Shown: positions 48,786 through 56,318 of the stretch, in pieces
Layout: every line of letters starts with the position of its first letter
Numbering within the stretch: the stretch's first letter is position 1
From: Pseudomonas fluorescens
GTDB lineage: Bacteria; Pseudomonadota; Gammaproteobacteria; Pseudomonadales; Pseudomonadaceae
NCBI RefSeq assembly: GCF_000802965.1
Contig: NZ_JSAK01000007.1
Span: 26,178 to 90,177, forward strand
Reading direction: 5' to 3'
DNA: 64,000 bases
The notes under the pieces: model-generated
Databases searched by the model: none
What the model saw: only the letters and a program-made list of their open reading frames with translations
Told to the model about the DNA's origin: nothing
Translations under genes and position numbers: made by a program

Positions 48786-49226
48786 ATGAAAACGTTCACC
48801 CCGAACGACAGCGACGCGATGTGTGACGCCACCAACGGAATCTTCCGAACGCTCGCAATAGCGGCGGAAGGCTACGTCTTCCACACCGCTGGCAAAAACT
48901 CCGACGAGTACCGGGGTGGCAGCTGGGCCTTCACCACCAACGACAACGACACCCTCGGCTTCTGGTATCCGCTCGATCAGGCCACTTATCCGGTGGCCTG
49001 CGAGAACTACTACGAAAACCTCGCCATGGACGCCAAGTCGTTCGGCGCCGCCTGCACGCTGATCGCCATCAACCGACTGGCGTGGAAGTTCCACGAGGCT
49101 GGCCAGCCCGCGTTATCCAAAGAGGCCAGCAACCTGTACCACGCCCTGCGCAACTGGATCTTCGATCTGGGCGAAGGCGACACCCCTTTCATCAACTCCG
49201 CAGCCGTTGCCGGCTTCATTGACTGA
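48786..49226 (+). CDS. ArdB/KlcA-like antirestriction protein
   Basis: 146 residues from MKTFTPNDSDAMCDATNGIF. It follows the ArdB/KlcA layout: E-x-x-x-F near residue 30 (AAEGYVFHTAGKNSDEYRGG), then SWAFTTNDNDTLGFWYP, then FGAACTLIAINRLAWKFHEA and YHALRNWIFDLGEGDTPFIN up to AAVAGFID. KlcA shares Y-x-GG-x-W-x-F, a helix with the S/N-x-L-A pattern and the A-I/F-x-D end. ArdB proteins protect incoming DNA from type I restriction by an indirect mechanism. The start has TGATC-ATG spacing to the nuclease gene. Homology is judged by eye, so medium confidence. Confidence 0.6.
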   Translation: MKTFTPNDSDAMCDATNGIFRTLAIAAEGYVFHTAGKNSDEYRGGSWAFTTNDNDTLGFWYPLDQATYPVACENYYENLAMDAKSFGAACTLIAINRLAWKFHEAGQPALSKEASNLYHALRNWIFDLGEGDTPFINSAAVAGFID

Positions 49227-49236
49227 GACCCCCACT

Positions 49237-49785
49237 ATGCAAAGCACTTACCTTTCGCTCGCCATGCGCACCAACAGCACTGTTGTCGGCACCCACGGCC
49301 TTGTTTCCGCCGACCTGCTGCACGCCGCGCTGGGCTTGGCCGATGAGCACCACGAATACCACACCGCCAGCTCCTGGCTGAATGCCGTCGAGGAGCTGGG
49401 CGACCTGTGCTGGTTCATCGCCTTGGCCGCCAAGGAACTGAACTGCGATCCGTTCGAGAGCCTGGAGCGCTTCAGTCGTTTCAACCCACAGCTGCCGGTG
49501 CTGGCCGAGACCGTGGGCGAATTCATTTCCTTGGTGAAGAAGTCCTTCGCCTACGGCGCACCGCTGGACGCCACCCGCCTGCGCTACCTGCTGTCCTCGA
49601 TGGTCGTACGGATTCAGGCCATTGCCGAGGCCAAGAGCGATCGCACCCTCGACGAGCTGCTGGCCGGCAACATCGCCAAGCTGCAAGCGCGCTACCCGGA
49701 CAAGTTCACCGCCGATGCGGCCCTGAACCGCAGCGTGCGTACCGAGGCGAGCGCCCTACGCACCGAGCTGGGGACGATGCTGTGA
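49237..49785 (+). CDS. MazG-like nucleotide pyrophosphohydrolase
   Basis: 182 residues from MQSTYLSLAMRTNSTVVGTH. The MazG pattern is visible in DLLHAALGLADEHHEYHTAS followed by AVEELGDLCWFIALAAKELN (E-E-x-x-D helix pair) and ELLAGNIAKLQARYPDKFT. It would hydrolyse non-standard or signalling nucleotides such as (p)ppGpp. An ATG at 49207 is rejected because it overlaps the previous gene. The stop overlaps the next GTG start (GTGA). Confidence 0.7.
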   Translation: MQSTYLSLAMRTNSTVVGTHGLVSADLLHAALGLADEHHEYHTASSWLNAVEELGDLCWFIALAAKELNCDPFESLERFSRFNPQLPVLAETVGEFISLVKKSFAYGAPLDATRLRYLLSSMVVRIQAIAEAKSDRTLDELLAGNIAKLQARYPDKFTADAALNRSVRTEASALRTELGTML

Positions 49786-50000
49786 TCGACCCTAACAACA
49801 TCCCCGGCGACCTGGTGGTCGCCGTCCAGCTGCTCACCCAAGTATGGAACGACCATCAGGTGCCAACCGGCACCATCATCGGCGGCTTCATGACCGTTGA
49901 AACCGCGCAGATGCACGCCCAACGCCGGCTGGACAAGTTCATTGCCCAGCTCGAAGCCGCCGGCGTCCACATCGAAATGGCCCCGAAGGAGGCGACATGA
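49782..50000 (+). CDS. Hypothetical protein, 72 residues, GTG start
   Basis: GTG at 49782 overlaps the previous stop. Sequence begins MIDPNNIPGDLVVAVQLLTQ and ends with a helix (RLDKFIAQLEAAGVHIEM). It overlaps the helicase gene by 4 bp. Small helical protein, role unknown; position suggests a replication accessory. Confidence 0.45.
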   Translation: MIDPNNIPGDLVVAVQLLTQVWNDHQVPTGTIIGGFMTVETAQMHAQRRLDKFIAQLEAAGVHIEMAPKEAT

Positions 50001-51361
50001 TCCCGCCACTCTTTGCTCACCAAGAAGCCAACGCCGCCTTTAAGGTGGCCAACCCACGGATGCTCGATGGCTCCGACCCTGGCACCGGCAAGACCCGCAG
50101 CACCATCGAGGCCTTTTCACGCCTCAAGGAAGCCGGGCTGATCGATCACATGCTGGTGTTGGCCCCGTTGTCGATCCTGCGCCCAAGCTGGTCGGCTGAC
50201 TGCCACAAATTCGCCCCGCACCTGGAAGTGTCAGTCGCCACTGCCAAGGACAAGGCCACCGCGATGTGGCCTGCCACGCAAGCCGACATCTATATCACCA
50301 ACCACGACAGCGTGAAGTGGTTGAAGGACATCAAGTTCACCGGCCGCTGGGCCTTGTGTGTCGACGAATTCCCGGCGTTCAAGAACCGCACCAGTCAGCG
50401 CAGCAAAGCCCTGGCCACGATGCGCAAGTTCTTCGAATTCCGCTGGCTGCTCTCCGGCACGATGAACAGCAACGGAGCCTGTGACATCTGGCACCCGATG
50501 TTCCTCTGCGACGACGGCGAGCGCCTTGGCAAACAGTTCTGGGGCTACCGCTCGCAAGTCTGCGAGCCAAAGGCCACCGGCCCCGGCGGACAGTACGTCG
50601 AGTGGGTGGACAAGCCATTCGCCCCGACGATTATCGCCGACCGCCTGAAGGACATCACCTTCCGGGTGAAGCTCGAAGACTGCCTCGACATGCCCGAGCA
50701 TGTGCAGACGACGATGCTGGTCGACATCCCGAAAAAGCTCATGGGCCAGTACCGTCAGCTCCAGCGCGAAGCGGTGCTGGAACACGCCAGCGGCAGCCGC
50801 ATCACCGCCGTACACGCCAGTGCCAAGACCCAGAAACTATTGCAGCTGTGCTCCGGCGCAGTCTACGACGGGCAAGGCGGTTATCAGGTGTTCGACACCA
50901 GCCGCACCGATCTGGCGATGGAGCTGGTGATGCAGCGCGATCAATCGGTGGTGGCTTTCCTCTGGAAACACCAGAAGGAAGCACTGGTCGCGGCGGCCGA
51001 AGCCCTTGGCATTACCTACGCGGTGATTGACGGCGAGACCAAGCTGATCGACCGTGAGATTGCGGTCAACCGCTATCAAGCAGGCCAGATCAAGGTGATC
51101 TTTGCCCATCCGCAAAGCGCCGGCCACGGCCTGACCCTCACCAACGGCACTGCCACTATCTGGCCGAGCCCGACCTACAACGCCGAGCACTTCGTCCAGT
51201 TCAACCACCGGATCTACCGCGCCGGTCAGACCCAACGCACCGAGACCATCTGCATTGCCGCCGCCGGCACTGCCGAGGAACAGGTGTACGAGAAACTCAA
51301 TGGCAAAGTAGGCCGCATGGATGAGCTGATGGGCATGCTCGTCGGGCTTCAAGCTGCTTGA
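49997..51361 (+). CDS. SNF2/DEAD-type superfamily 2 helicase
   Basis: 454 residues. Motif I SDPGTGKTRSTIEAF, motif Ia LVLAPLSILRPSW, motif II CVDEFPAFKN (D-E-x-x), motif III LLSGTMNSNG; the second RecA domain carries IFAHPQSAGHGLTLTNGTAT and QFNHRIYRAGQTQRTET (motif VI). That is the usual set of SNF2-like phage helicases of about 450 residues. It probably acts in DNA replication or recombination. Confidence 0.85.
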   Translation: MIPPLFAHQEANAAFKVANPRMLDGSDPGTGKTRSTIEAFSRLKEAGLIDHMLVLAPLSILRPSWSADCHKFAPHLEVSVATAKDKATAMWPATQADIYITNHDSVKWLKDIKFTGRWALCVDEFPAFKNRTSQRSKALATMRKFFEFRWLLSGTMNSNGACDIWHPMFLCDDGERLGKQFWGYRSQVCEPKATGPGGQYVEWVDKPFAPTIIADRLKDITFRVKLEDCLDMPEHVQTTMLVDIPKKLMGQYRQLQREAVLEHASGSRITAVHASAKTQKLLQLCSGAVYDGQGGYQVFDTSRTDLAMELVMQRDQSVVAFLWKHQKEALVAAAEALGITYAVIDGETKLIDREIAVNRYQAGQIKVIFAHPQSAGHGLTLTNGTATIWPSPTYNAEHFVQFNHRIYRAGQTQRTETICIAAAGTAEEQVYEKLNGKVGRMDELMGMLVGLQAA

Positions 51362-51368
51362 CATAACA

Positions 51369-51377
51369 CGCAATGCG
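51369..51377 (+). promoter_or_regulatory. Operator 13
   Basis: Core CGCAATGCG followed by ATTACC; 8 bp after the helicase stop, 50 bp before the start at 51427. Confidence 0.6.
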
Positions 51378-51426
51378 ATTACCGTGGCAACCCCACACCC
51401 TAACCTTAAATCCTGGAGCACCTGAT

Positions 51427-51813
51427 ATGAACGATCTGACCCTGAACACCGAAAACGCTACCGAAATCGACACCGACGCTACAACCACTGCTGTGGTTCT
51501 CGCCCCGTCCGACCGCCTGCTGCTGGCCGCCAAGCTGGTGAGCAAGTCGCTGGCCAAGGTGATGCTGCTCGACGAGCAATTGGCTGACCAGACCATCGCG
51601 GTGTCCACCGCCAAGCAACGCGTGACCGAAACGCTTGCCAACGGCGGTACCGGTTTCGACGAAGCCGGTCGCGTCTTCAAAGCCGCGAACAACAAACTCG
51701 ACAAGCTGCTGGAATCCCGCGAAGCCGTGGTCCGCACTGCCCAACTCGACCTCGATGCGACGCGCGACTCCATCGCAGGTGTGCAAGCCCTGCTGCACAG
51801 CCTGGAGGCGTAA
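51427..51813 (+). CDS. Helical early protein, 128 residues
   Basis: From MNDLTLNTENATEIDTDATT, with CCTGGAG upstream. After an acidic start, the rest is a long coiled-coil (RVFKAANNKLDKLLESREAV). It is first in a small unit of three genes after operator 13. No family recognised. Confidence 0.5.
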   Translation: MNDLTLNTENATEIDTDATTTAVVLAPSDRLLLAAKLVSKSLAKVMLLDEQLADQTIAVSTAKQRVTETLANGGTGFDEAGRVFKAANNKLDKLLESREAVVRTAQLDLDATRDSIAGVQALLHSLEA

Positions 51814-52026
51814 ATGGAAGCGACAGTCGAAAAAGCCCCGGTCATCGATCCAGCTGACTTCGCACTGGACGTCTCTCAGCTCCAGACCAAATACGACCCC
51901 AAATACAAGCAGGACCGGGGTCACCCGTACTTCACGGCCTACGCCCACTACAAAAGCGGCACCTCCCTGCCGTATTGGAACTGGGTCGAGGCCGAACTTA
52001 GCCGCTTTCAGGAGACCTACCCATGA
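51814..52026 (+). CDS. Hypothetical protein, 70 residues
   Basis: Starts directly after the previous stop (TAAATG). Contains YKQDRGHPYFTAYAHYKSGT and PYWNWVEAELSRF, an aromatic-rich short protein. It has a 4-bp overlap with the next gene. Unknown role. Confidence 0.45.
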   Translation: MEATVEKAPVIDPADFALDVSQLQTKYDPKYKQDRGHPYFTAYAHYKSGTSLPYWNWVEAELSRFQETYP

Positions 52027-52409
52027 CCACAACCACCAAACAACGCCTGGACGATCTGGCCACCACCCGCGACACCCTGCGTGAACAAAAGCGCGCGCTG
52101 GAAGCCCAGGTCAAGGACATCGATGCCGCACTCGCCGGCAACGAAACCGACATCATCGAGATCGCCGATGAAATGGGCCTCGATCGCTTCGCCGTAGGCA
52201 AGCTGACCTTCTCGATCAGCAGCCAGATCGTCGGCAACGTCGAGGACTGGGACGCCGTGCACGCCTATATAAAGAAAAACGACGCCTTCTACCTGTTGCA
52301 ACGGCGTCTGTCGAACGCCCCTTACAAGGAAATCCTCGACAGCGGTGACTCACTCCCGGGCGTAGTGCCGTTCACCAAGCGCAGTTTGAACATGCGCAAA
52401 TCCGCCTGA
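52023..52409 (+). CDS. Coiled-coil phage protein, 128 residues
   Basis: N-terminal coiled-coil (RDTLREQKRALEAQVKDIDA), then a short beta/alpha domain with FYLLQRRLSNAPYKEILDSG and an end rich in Arg/Lys (FTKRSLNMRKSA). The end segment resembles small phage proteins that associate with nucleases or SSB-like proteins. No named family. Confidence 0.5.
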   Translation: MTTTTKQRLDDLATTRDTLREQKRALEAQVKDIDAALAGNETDIIEIADEMGLDRFAVGKLTFSISSQIVGNVEDWDAVHAYIKKNDAFYLLQRRLSNAPYKEILDSGDSLPGVVPFTKRSLNMRKSA

Positions 52410-52428
52410 TCTGTCGCTTCACAATACA

Positions 52429-52437
52429 CGCAATGCG
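52429..52437 (+). promoter_or_regulatory. Operator-promoter 14
   Basis: AATACACGCAATGCGTTTACACT: core CGCAATGCG, then TACACT as -10 candidate. It controls the gene at 52519. Confidence 0.65.
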
Positions 52438-52518
52438 TTTACACTGCCCCCGAGCACTTCGCAACGGGGCGCTCCAATTGCCCGCTTCGGGCCTGACTAA
52501 ATAGAGAGAACAGCCACC

Positions 52519-53235
52519 ATGGCCAAAGACGTAGCCGCAGTAGAAACCACCAAATCCGTTTTGGGCTTCCTCGCCGCTGACACCCTGCCCGCTCACTTGC
52601 AGCAAGGTACCGGTGCCGGTAATGAGAACGTGTCATCCGACGACATGACCATCCCACGACTGGATGTCCTGCAACAACTCTCCCCACAGCTGGACCCAAG
52701 CAACGCCAAGTTCATCGAAGGCGCCAAGCTCGGCCAGATGTTCAACAGCCTGTCGAGCGAGCTGTACAACCACTGCTTCGTGCTCAACCTGCACTTCGAA
52801 ATCAAGTGGCAAGTGTTCAAGAAGCGCAAGTTCGGTGGCGGCTTCGAAGGCTCGTTCAACCATGAGGCGGAAGCCCTGGCTCACCTGGATGCGCAAAACC
52901 TGCCACGCGATCAGTACGACGTGTCGGAAACCGCCATCCACAAGTGCATGCTGCTCGACGACAACGGTCTGCCCGATCAGCCAGTGTTGATCTACATGTC
53001 CGGCTCGAAGATGAAGGTGTCGAAGGAGTGGAACAGTCAGATCCGCTTGAAAGACCCACGTGCGGATCGCTTCGCTTCGGTCTGGACCCTGTCCAGCGTC
53101 GGTGAGAAGAACCGCCAAGGCCAGCCGTACCAGAACATCAAGGTCGACTTCGCTGGCTGGGCGGGTGAAGACCTGTACGCCACGGCGAAAGAGGCCTACC
53201 AAGGCCTGATCGGCTCCAGCGCTACCCAGCATTAA
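52519..53235 (+). CDS. Conserved podovirus protein, possible ssDNA-binding or recombination accessory
   Basis: 238 residues. The start MAKDVAAVETTKSVLGFLAA leads to SSDDMTIPRLDVLQQLSPQL and FIEGAKLGQMFNSLSSELY, a pattern seen in a widespread family of podovirus early proteins, followed by a beta-rich core (LNLHFEIKWQVFKKRKFGGG) and a C-terminal KMKVSKEWNSQIRLKDPRAD. It lies before a VRR-like nuclease and could bind DNA, but the family has no firmly known function here. Transcribed from operator-promoter 14. Confidence 0.5.
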   Translation: MAKDVAAVETTKSVLGFLAADTLPAHLQQGTGAGNENVSSDDMTIPRLDVLQQLSPQLDPSNAKFIEGAKLGQMFNSLSSELYNHCFVLNLHFEIKWQVFKKRKFGGGFEGSFNHEAEALAHLDAQNLPRDQYDVSETAIHKCMLLDDNGLPDQPVLIYMSGSKMKVSKEWNSQIRLKDPRADRFASVWTLSSVGEKNRQGQPYQNIKVDFAGWAGEDLYATAKEAYQGLIGSSATQH

Positions 53236-53250
53236 TGTAGCGATGCAGTG

Positions 53251-53269
53251 ACCCCGCAGGATGCGGGGT
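53251..53269 (+). terminator. Hairpin after the 238-residue gene
   Basis: ACCCCGCA-GGA-TGCGGGGT, an 8-bp stem with tight loop, followed by TCATCGG rather than a U-run. A partial terminator between this gene and the nuclease gene. Confidence 0.55.
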
Positions 53270-53319
53270 TCATCGGAAAGCCCCCGGCTTTACCCATGAA
53301 CCCCATGCGTGGCCCCCTC

Positions 53320-53730
53320 ATGAACGAACACAGTTTCATTCGCAGCATCCACAAAAAACTCCCCATCGATGTGTACGTCTGGAAGATCAACGACAACTAC
53401 CAGGGCGGGGTAGCCGACGCCTACTACTCTCGGCTAATGGGCGGCGACATGTGGATCGAGTACAAGTACCTTAAGGCGCTACCCAAACGCCCCGACACCG
53501 TGGTGCAGTTCGGCCTCAGTGAGTTGCAAAAGGAATGGCTGAACGGAAGACTACTGGACGGACGTACAGTATCTGTTATAGTGGGCAGCCCCGACGGTGC
53601 TCTGATTCTTACTGATGGGGATTGGAACAAACCGATGACTGCCTGTATTTTTAAACGCAATGCGGTTGAGACTCCGGCGATTGTGGCTTATATTCTCTCC
53701 ACATTAAGTAAATACTTAATTGAAGATTGA
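53320..53730 (+). CDS. VRR-NUC/PD-(D/E)XK endonuclease, possibly junction-resolving
   Basis: 136 residues from MNEHSFIRSIHKKLPIDVYV. The nuclease core is NDNYQGGVADAYYSRLMGGD then MWIEYKYLKALPK (D...E-x-K), followed by GLSELQKEWLNGRLLDGR. This is the small VRR-NUC-type fold of phage resolvases and repair nucleases. Starts further upstream (53248, 53296) are possible, but the terminator hairpin at 53251-53269 makes them unlikely. Its end holds an operator (53656-53664) for the repressor gene that follows 15 bp later. Confidence 0.65.
   Translation: MNEHSFIRSIHKKLPIDVYVWKINDNYQGGVADAYYSRLMGGDMWIEYKYLKALPKRPDTVVQFGLSELQKEWLNGRLLDGRTVSVIVGSPDGALILTDGDWNKPMTACIFKRNAVETPAIVAYILSTLSKYLIED
53656..53664 (+). 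promoter_or_regulatory. Operator 15 inside the nuclease gene, before the repressor
   Basis: TTAAACGCAATGCGGTTGA: core CGCAATGCG within codons of the nuclease gene, 82 bp before the repressor start. It could allow autoregulation of the repressor. Confidence 0.55.
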
Positions 53731-53745
53731 ATAAGGTACTACCGG

Positions 53746-54423
53746 ATGGCTACCCCACGCAGAACGATCACGCCGCACGATTTGGATAATGCAGCTCGGC
53801 TGAAATCGAAATGGCTCGCTTATAAAGAAGCCACAAAAACAACACAAGCGGACCTGGCGGAGTATCTGGGTTTTGCGGGTCAAGGGGTGGTGACGCAGTA
53901 CCTGAACGGTCTCATCGCCCTCAACACTGATGCCATTATCCGCTTCGCGCGGGTGCTTGGTGTCAAACCCGAAGAAATTAACCCGGATCTCGCCGGCATC
54001 AGTATCACCCCGACAGACATGCGTTTAGTCCGTATCCATATACTGGCAAACCTGTCAGGCGCACCGCCGGGGCGACACGCTGGCATCGAGATCGCGACAA
54101 CAATGGATATGAAGCTTTACGCAGTAGCTGTAGACATCGACGGTTCCGAACCTTTTGCACGTAAAGGCTCGACCCTGATCGTGAGCCAGGATGAAGAACC
54201 AGTCTCGGGGGACGAAGTCTTCATGAAGTATCGCGTGGGGGACACTGACCTCCATGCGATTCGCATCTACGTCACCACGGACTTGGAACGCGGCGTTGCA
54301 ATCACTCGGGGCCTGGACTCGAAAGAGTTCCTTGAAACGAACCTCTCTGACATCGAGTTGCTTGACCCGATCATCAGCGTGGAACGCCCTAAAGTGGCAC
54401 GACAGAAGCGTGAAGTAGTTTAA
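53746..54423 (+). CDS. CI-like repressor with LexA/S24-like C-terminal domain
   Basis: 225 residues. An HTH_3-type DNA-binding domain lies at residues 25-75 (TTQADLAEYLGFAGQGVVTQ and YLNG), and the C-terminus resembles the S24 dimerisation/peptidase fold (DIDGSEPFARKGSTLIVSQD, EEPVSGDEVFMKYRVGD). The usual G-D-S-M around the catalytic serine is changed (D-G-S-E-P) and the V-K-R lysine motif is not seen, so self-cleavage may be lost or altered. It is the best candidate to bind the CGCAWTGCG operators, one of which is 82 bp upstream and another 56 bp after its stop. A good terminator follows. Confidence 0.75.
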   Translation: MATPRRTITPHDLDNAARLKSKWLAYKEATKTTQADLAEYLGFAGQGVVTQYLNGLIALNTDAIIRFARVLGVKPEEINPDLAGISITPTDMRLVRIHILANLSGAPPGRHAGIEIATTMDMKLYAVAVDIDGSEPFARKGSTLIVSQDEEPVSGDEVFMKYRVGDTDLHAIRIYVTTDLERGVAITRGLDSKEFLETNLSDIELLDPIISVERPKVARQKREVV

Positions 54424-54438
54424 CCCGCATTAGAAGTC

Positions 54439-54464
54439 AGCCCGGGTCACGCCGGGCTTTCTTT
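54439..54464 (+). terminator. Terminator after the repressor gene
   Basis: AGCCCGG-GTCACG-CCGGGCT followed by TTCTTT. Stem 7 bp. It separates repressor and excision/integration genes. Confidence 0.8.
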
Positions 54465-54478
54465 CGCCTCCATAAACA

Positions 54479-54487
54479 CGCATTGCG
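54479..54487 (+). promoter_or_regulatory. Operator-promoter 16 (integration module)
   Basis: AAACACGCATTGCGAGTATTTGATATG: core CGCATTGCG, then AGTATTTGAT containing a -10-like TATTTG. It precedes the 78-residue gene, Xis-like gene and integrase, so these may also be repressed in the lysogen. Confidence 0.65.
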
Positions 54488-54497
54488 AGTATTTGAT

Positions 54498-54734
54498 ATG
54501 AAAATCCTCTTCCCTCTCAATCGCTTCTTCACCCGCACGGCTAAAGCCGAACCGACCCCTGTGGTCGTCGACGTGGATGCCCTACAAGAAAAACTGCGCC
54601 TGGCACAGTCCGCACACGTGGCTTCCGCCCGCCGTATCTCGGCCTTTGCCCTGGAGCATCCTGACCTCTACCGCCTGTATTTCACCAAGGCCGGCGATAA
54701 GCGTCGTCAGGAGGCGCGTCATGCAGCTGCGTGA
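54498..54734 (+). CDS. Hypothetical protein, 78 residues
   Basis: Starts MKILFPLNRFFTRTAKAEPT only 11 bp after the operator, so its leader is very short. Helical and basic (ARRISAFALEHPDLYRLYFT, GDKRRQEARHAAA). It overlaps the next gene by 14 bp. Unknown; possibly an accessory of excision. Confidence 0.5.
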   Translation: MKILFPLNRFFTRTAKAEPTPVVVDVDALQEKLRLAQSAHVASARRISAFALEHPDLYRLYFTKAGDKRRQEARHAAA

Positions 54735-54888
54735 AGCGGTGGAGTCATTCTCAGGCGAGCCCTGCCCCAAAGAATGCACCTGCGATCACAAGCTTCAGAA
54801 CACCGGTGCGGTCTTCTTCCAGAGTGTTGGCCTACTACACTGCTCCGTGTGTAACGGGTGGCAATTGATCAGGAAGCCAGTGAAATGA
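54721..54888 (+). CDS. Small cysteine-rich protein, 55 residues
   Basis: Starts MQLREAVESFSGEPCPKECT. Cys at PCPKECTCDH and HCSVCNGWQ make a zinc-ribbon-like C-x-x-x-C-x-C...C-x-x-C. It overlaps genes on both sides. Possibly a nucleic-acid-binding helper for the integration module; role unknown. Confidence 0.5.
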   Translation: MQLREAVESFSGEPCPKECTCDHKLQNTGAVFFQSVGLLHCSVCNGWQLIRKPVK

Positions 54889-55247
54889 ACACAATCGAAA
54901 TGCTCGTGGTCGAGCATGACTTCGTTCTCGAAGACCAGATGTCACGCCTGATCGGCTATCCCGAAGGCAGCCGGGCACTGGAGACCAAACGACAGCGCGG
55001 GATCATCCCCGCCGGGGTATACGCCACTATCGATGGCCGAATCACCTACAGCATTAAGCGATATAACGCATGGATGGAAAGCCTGTGGCCACGAGAAAAA
55101 CTGATGGGCTCCCGACGGGAGTTGAATTCGTTGGAGAAAGCGTCCGCATTCGATTCATGCGGGACAAGCGCCGCTGCTGCGAAACCCTCGCCTTCCCGCA
55201 AACCCCGCAGGGCATCCAAGCCGCAGCCGGTCTTAGAGCTCAGGTAG
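54885..55247 (+). CDS. Excisionase-like protein with long overlap into integrase
   Basis: 120 residues from MNTIEMLVVEHDFVLEDQMS. Residues 10-72 fit a winged-helix excisionase (DQMSRLIGYPEGSRALETKR, QRGIIPAGVYATIDGRITYS, RYNAWMESLWP). The last 50 residues are Ser/Pro/Lys rich and overlap the 5' end of the integrase in another frame by 178 bp. The basic domain of Xis proteins ends near residue 72, so the tail may exist because of the overlap. It would bend attL/attR DNA to favour excision. Confidence 0.6.
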   Translation: MNTIEMLVVEHDFVLEDQMSRLIGYPEGSRALETKRQRGIIPAGVYATIDGRITYSIKRYNAWMESLWPREKLMGSRRELNSLEKASAFDSCGTSAAAAKPSPSRKPRRASKPQPVLELR

Positions 55248-56308
55248 TCCAGCTGGCCAAACTCGGCATGCTCTCCGACGAGAAGTACGCCGAGCTGTTC
55301 CCCAGCTCCAGCTACACGACTACCAACCTCTGCCCCCTGTTCGGTGAGTACGCCCAAGCATGGATCGATAGCCGCGAGATTGTGCGCGGCACTCGATGCA
55401 ACTACCTCTCGATGTTCAACCTGTACTGGATGCCAGCGCTGGCACGCGAACCCCTCGATCGGATCACCTCGATGACGCTGCGCAAAATCATCAGCGCCAC
55501 ACCGTGGAAAACCACTTCGATCAAGCGGTCCGCAATCTCAGTGCTTGGCAGCCTTTTCAAGACCGCCGTGACCGATGAATTGATAGAGCGCAGTCCGACT
55601 GCGTCTATTGAGAAACCCGCCAAAAACAAGAAGGTCGTCGACCCCTTTTCGGCGCAAGAAGCTGACGCCATCATCGAATGGATGTACGCCAACTTCACCA
55701 ACCCGCGGTTGCAGATGTACGCCCCCTATTTCGAGTTCGCGTTCTACACCGGAATGCGCACGGGCGAAATCGCTGGCTTGCGCTGGGACGAAGTAGACCG
55801 CAACAAACGGATTGCCCACATTTGCCGGATCGTCGTTGACGGGAAAATTGAGGAGCGTACCAAGACCCGGAACACACGCGCGGTGATGCTCAACAGTCGA
55901 GCGCTGCACGCACTGGAGAAAATGGAGGAGCTGACAGCACGGCGCGTAGCGCGTGCAGTGAAGGGGCATCGACCTGTTCGCCCTTCCGACCATGTGTTCT
56001 CGCCCACCGGCGTCGCTGGATTCATTGCCAAACCCAACACCACGAACTTCCAATTCGCCAAAGCAACCCGCGCCCTGGGAATGAGGACGCGCCGGCAGTA
56101 CAACTGCCGACACACCTACGCGACGATGTGCCTGATGGCAGGAATGAATCCCGCCTTCATCGCGCGTCAACTCGGCCACAGTGTGCAAATGCTGTTGACC
56201 ACCTACACAAAGTGGCTCGATTCAACGACGGATTGGACGGAGCTCGACAAGCTCGAAAACGTGATGATTGGTACGAAAGTGGTACAAGAAAATCCACAGC
56301 TTGCTTAA
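55070..56308 (+). CDS. int: Tyrosine recombinase (integrase)
   Basis: 412 residues. An N-terminal DUF3596-like arm-binding part (VEFVGESVRIRFMRDKRRCC) is followed by a SAM-like core-binding domain and the catalytic domain: Arg I in GMRTGEIAGLRWDEVD, Lys in the beta hairpin (KIEERTKTRNTRAVML), the box II motif RQYNCRHTYATMCLMAG with Arg-His, LGH in IARQLGHSVQM and the nucleophile Tyr in LLTTYTKWLDS. All core residues seem present (the first His of H-x-x-R is Tyr, as in several phage integrases). It should join attP and attB; the gene end is 12-52 bp from a candidate attachment region. Confidence 0.9.
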   Translation: MDGKPVATRKTDGLPTGVEFVGESVRIRFMRDKRRCCETLAFPQTPQGIQAAAGLRAQVVQLAKLGMLSDEKYAELFPSSSYTTTNLCPLFGEYAQAWIDSREIVRGTRCNYLSMFNLYWMPALAREPLDRITSMTLRKIISATPWKTTSIKRSAISVLGSLFKTAVTDELIERSPTASIEKPAKNKKVVDPFSAQEADAIIEWMYANFTNPRLQMYAPYFEFAFYTGMRTGEIAGLRWDEVDRNKRIAHICRIVVDGKIEERTKTRNTRAVMLNSRALHALEKMEELTARRVARAVKGHRPVRPSDHVFSPTGVAGFIAKPNTTNFQFAKATRALGMRTRRQYNCRHTYATMCLMAGMNPAFIARQLGHSVQMLLTTYTKWLDSTTDWTELDKLENVMIGTKVVQENPQLA

Positions 56309-56318
56309 AGACCTTTGA

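Noticed and set aside
3381..54487. CGCAWTGCG sites as LexA boxes or uptake sequences
   Set aside because: They do not match the CTG-N10-CAG form of LexA boxes, and they are placed at promoters of phage genes and not spread inside genes.
1..56308. Phage-encoded single-subunit RNA polymerase expected from T7-like virion order
   Set aside because: No protein in the window has the motifs; the promoters look like host sigma-70 sites. It could still be outside the left edge.
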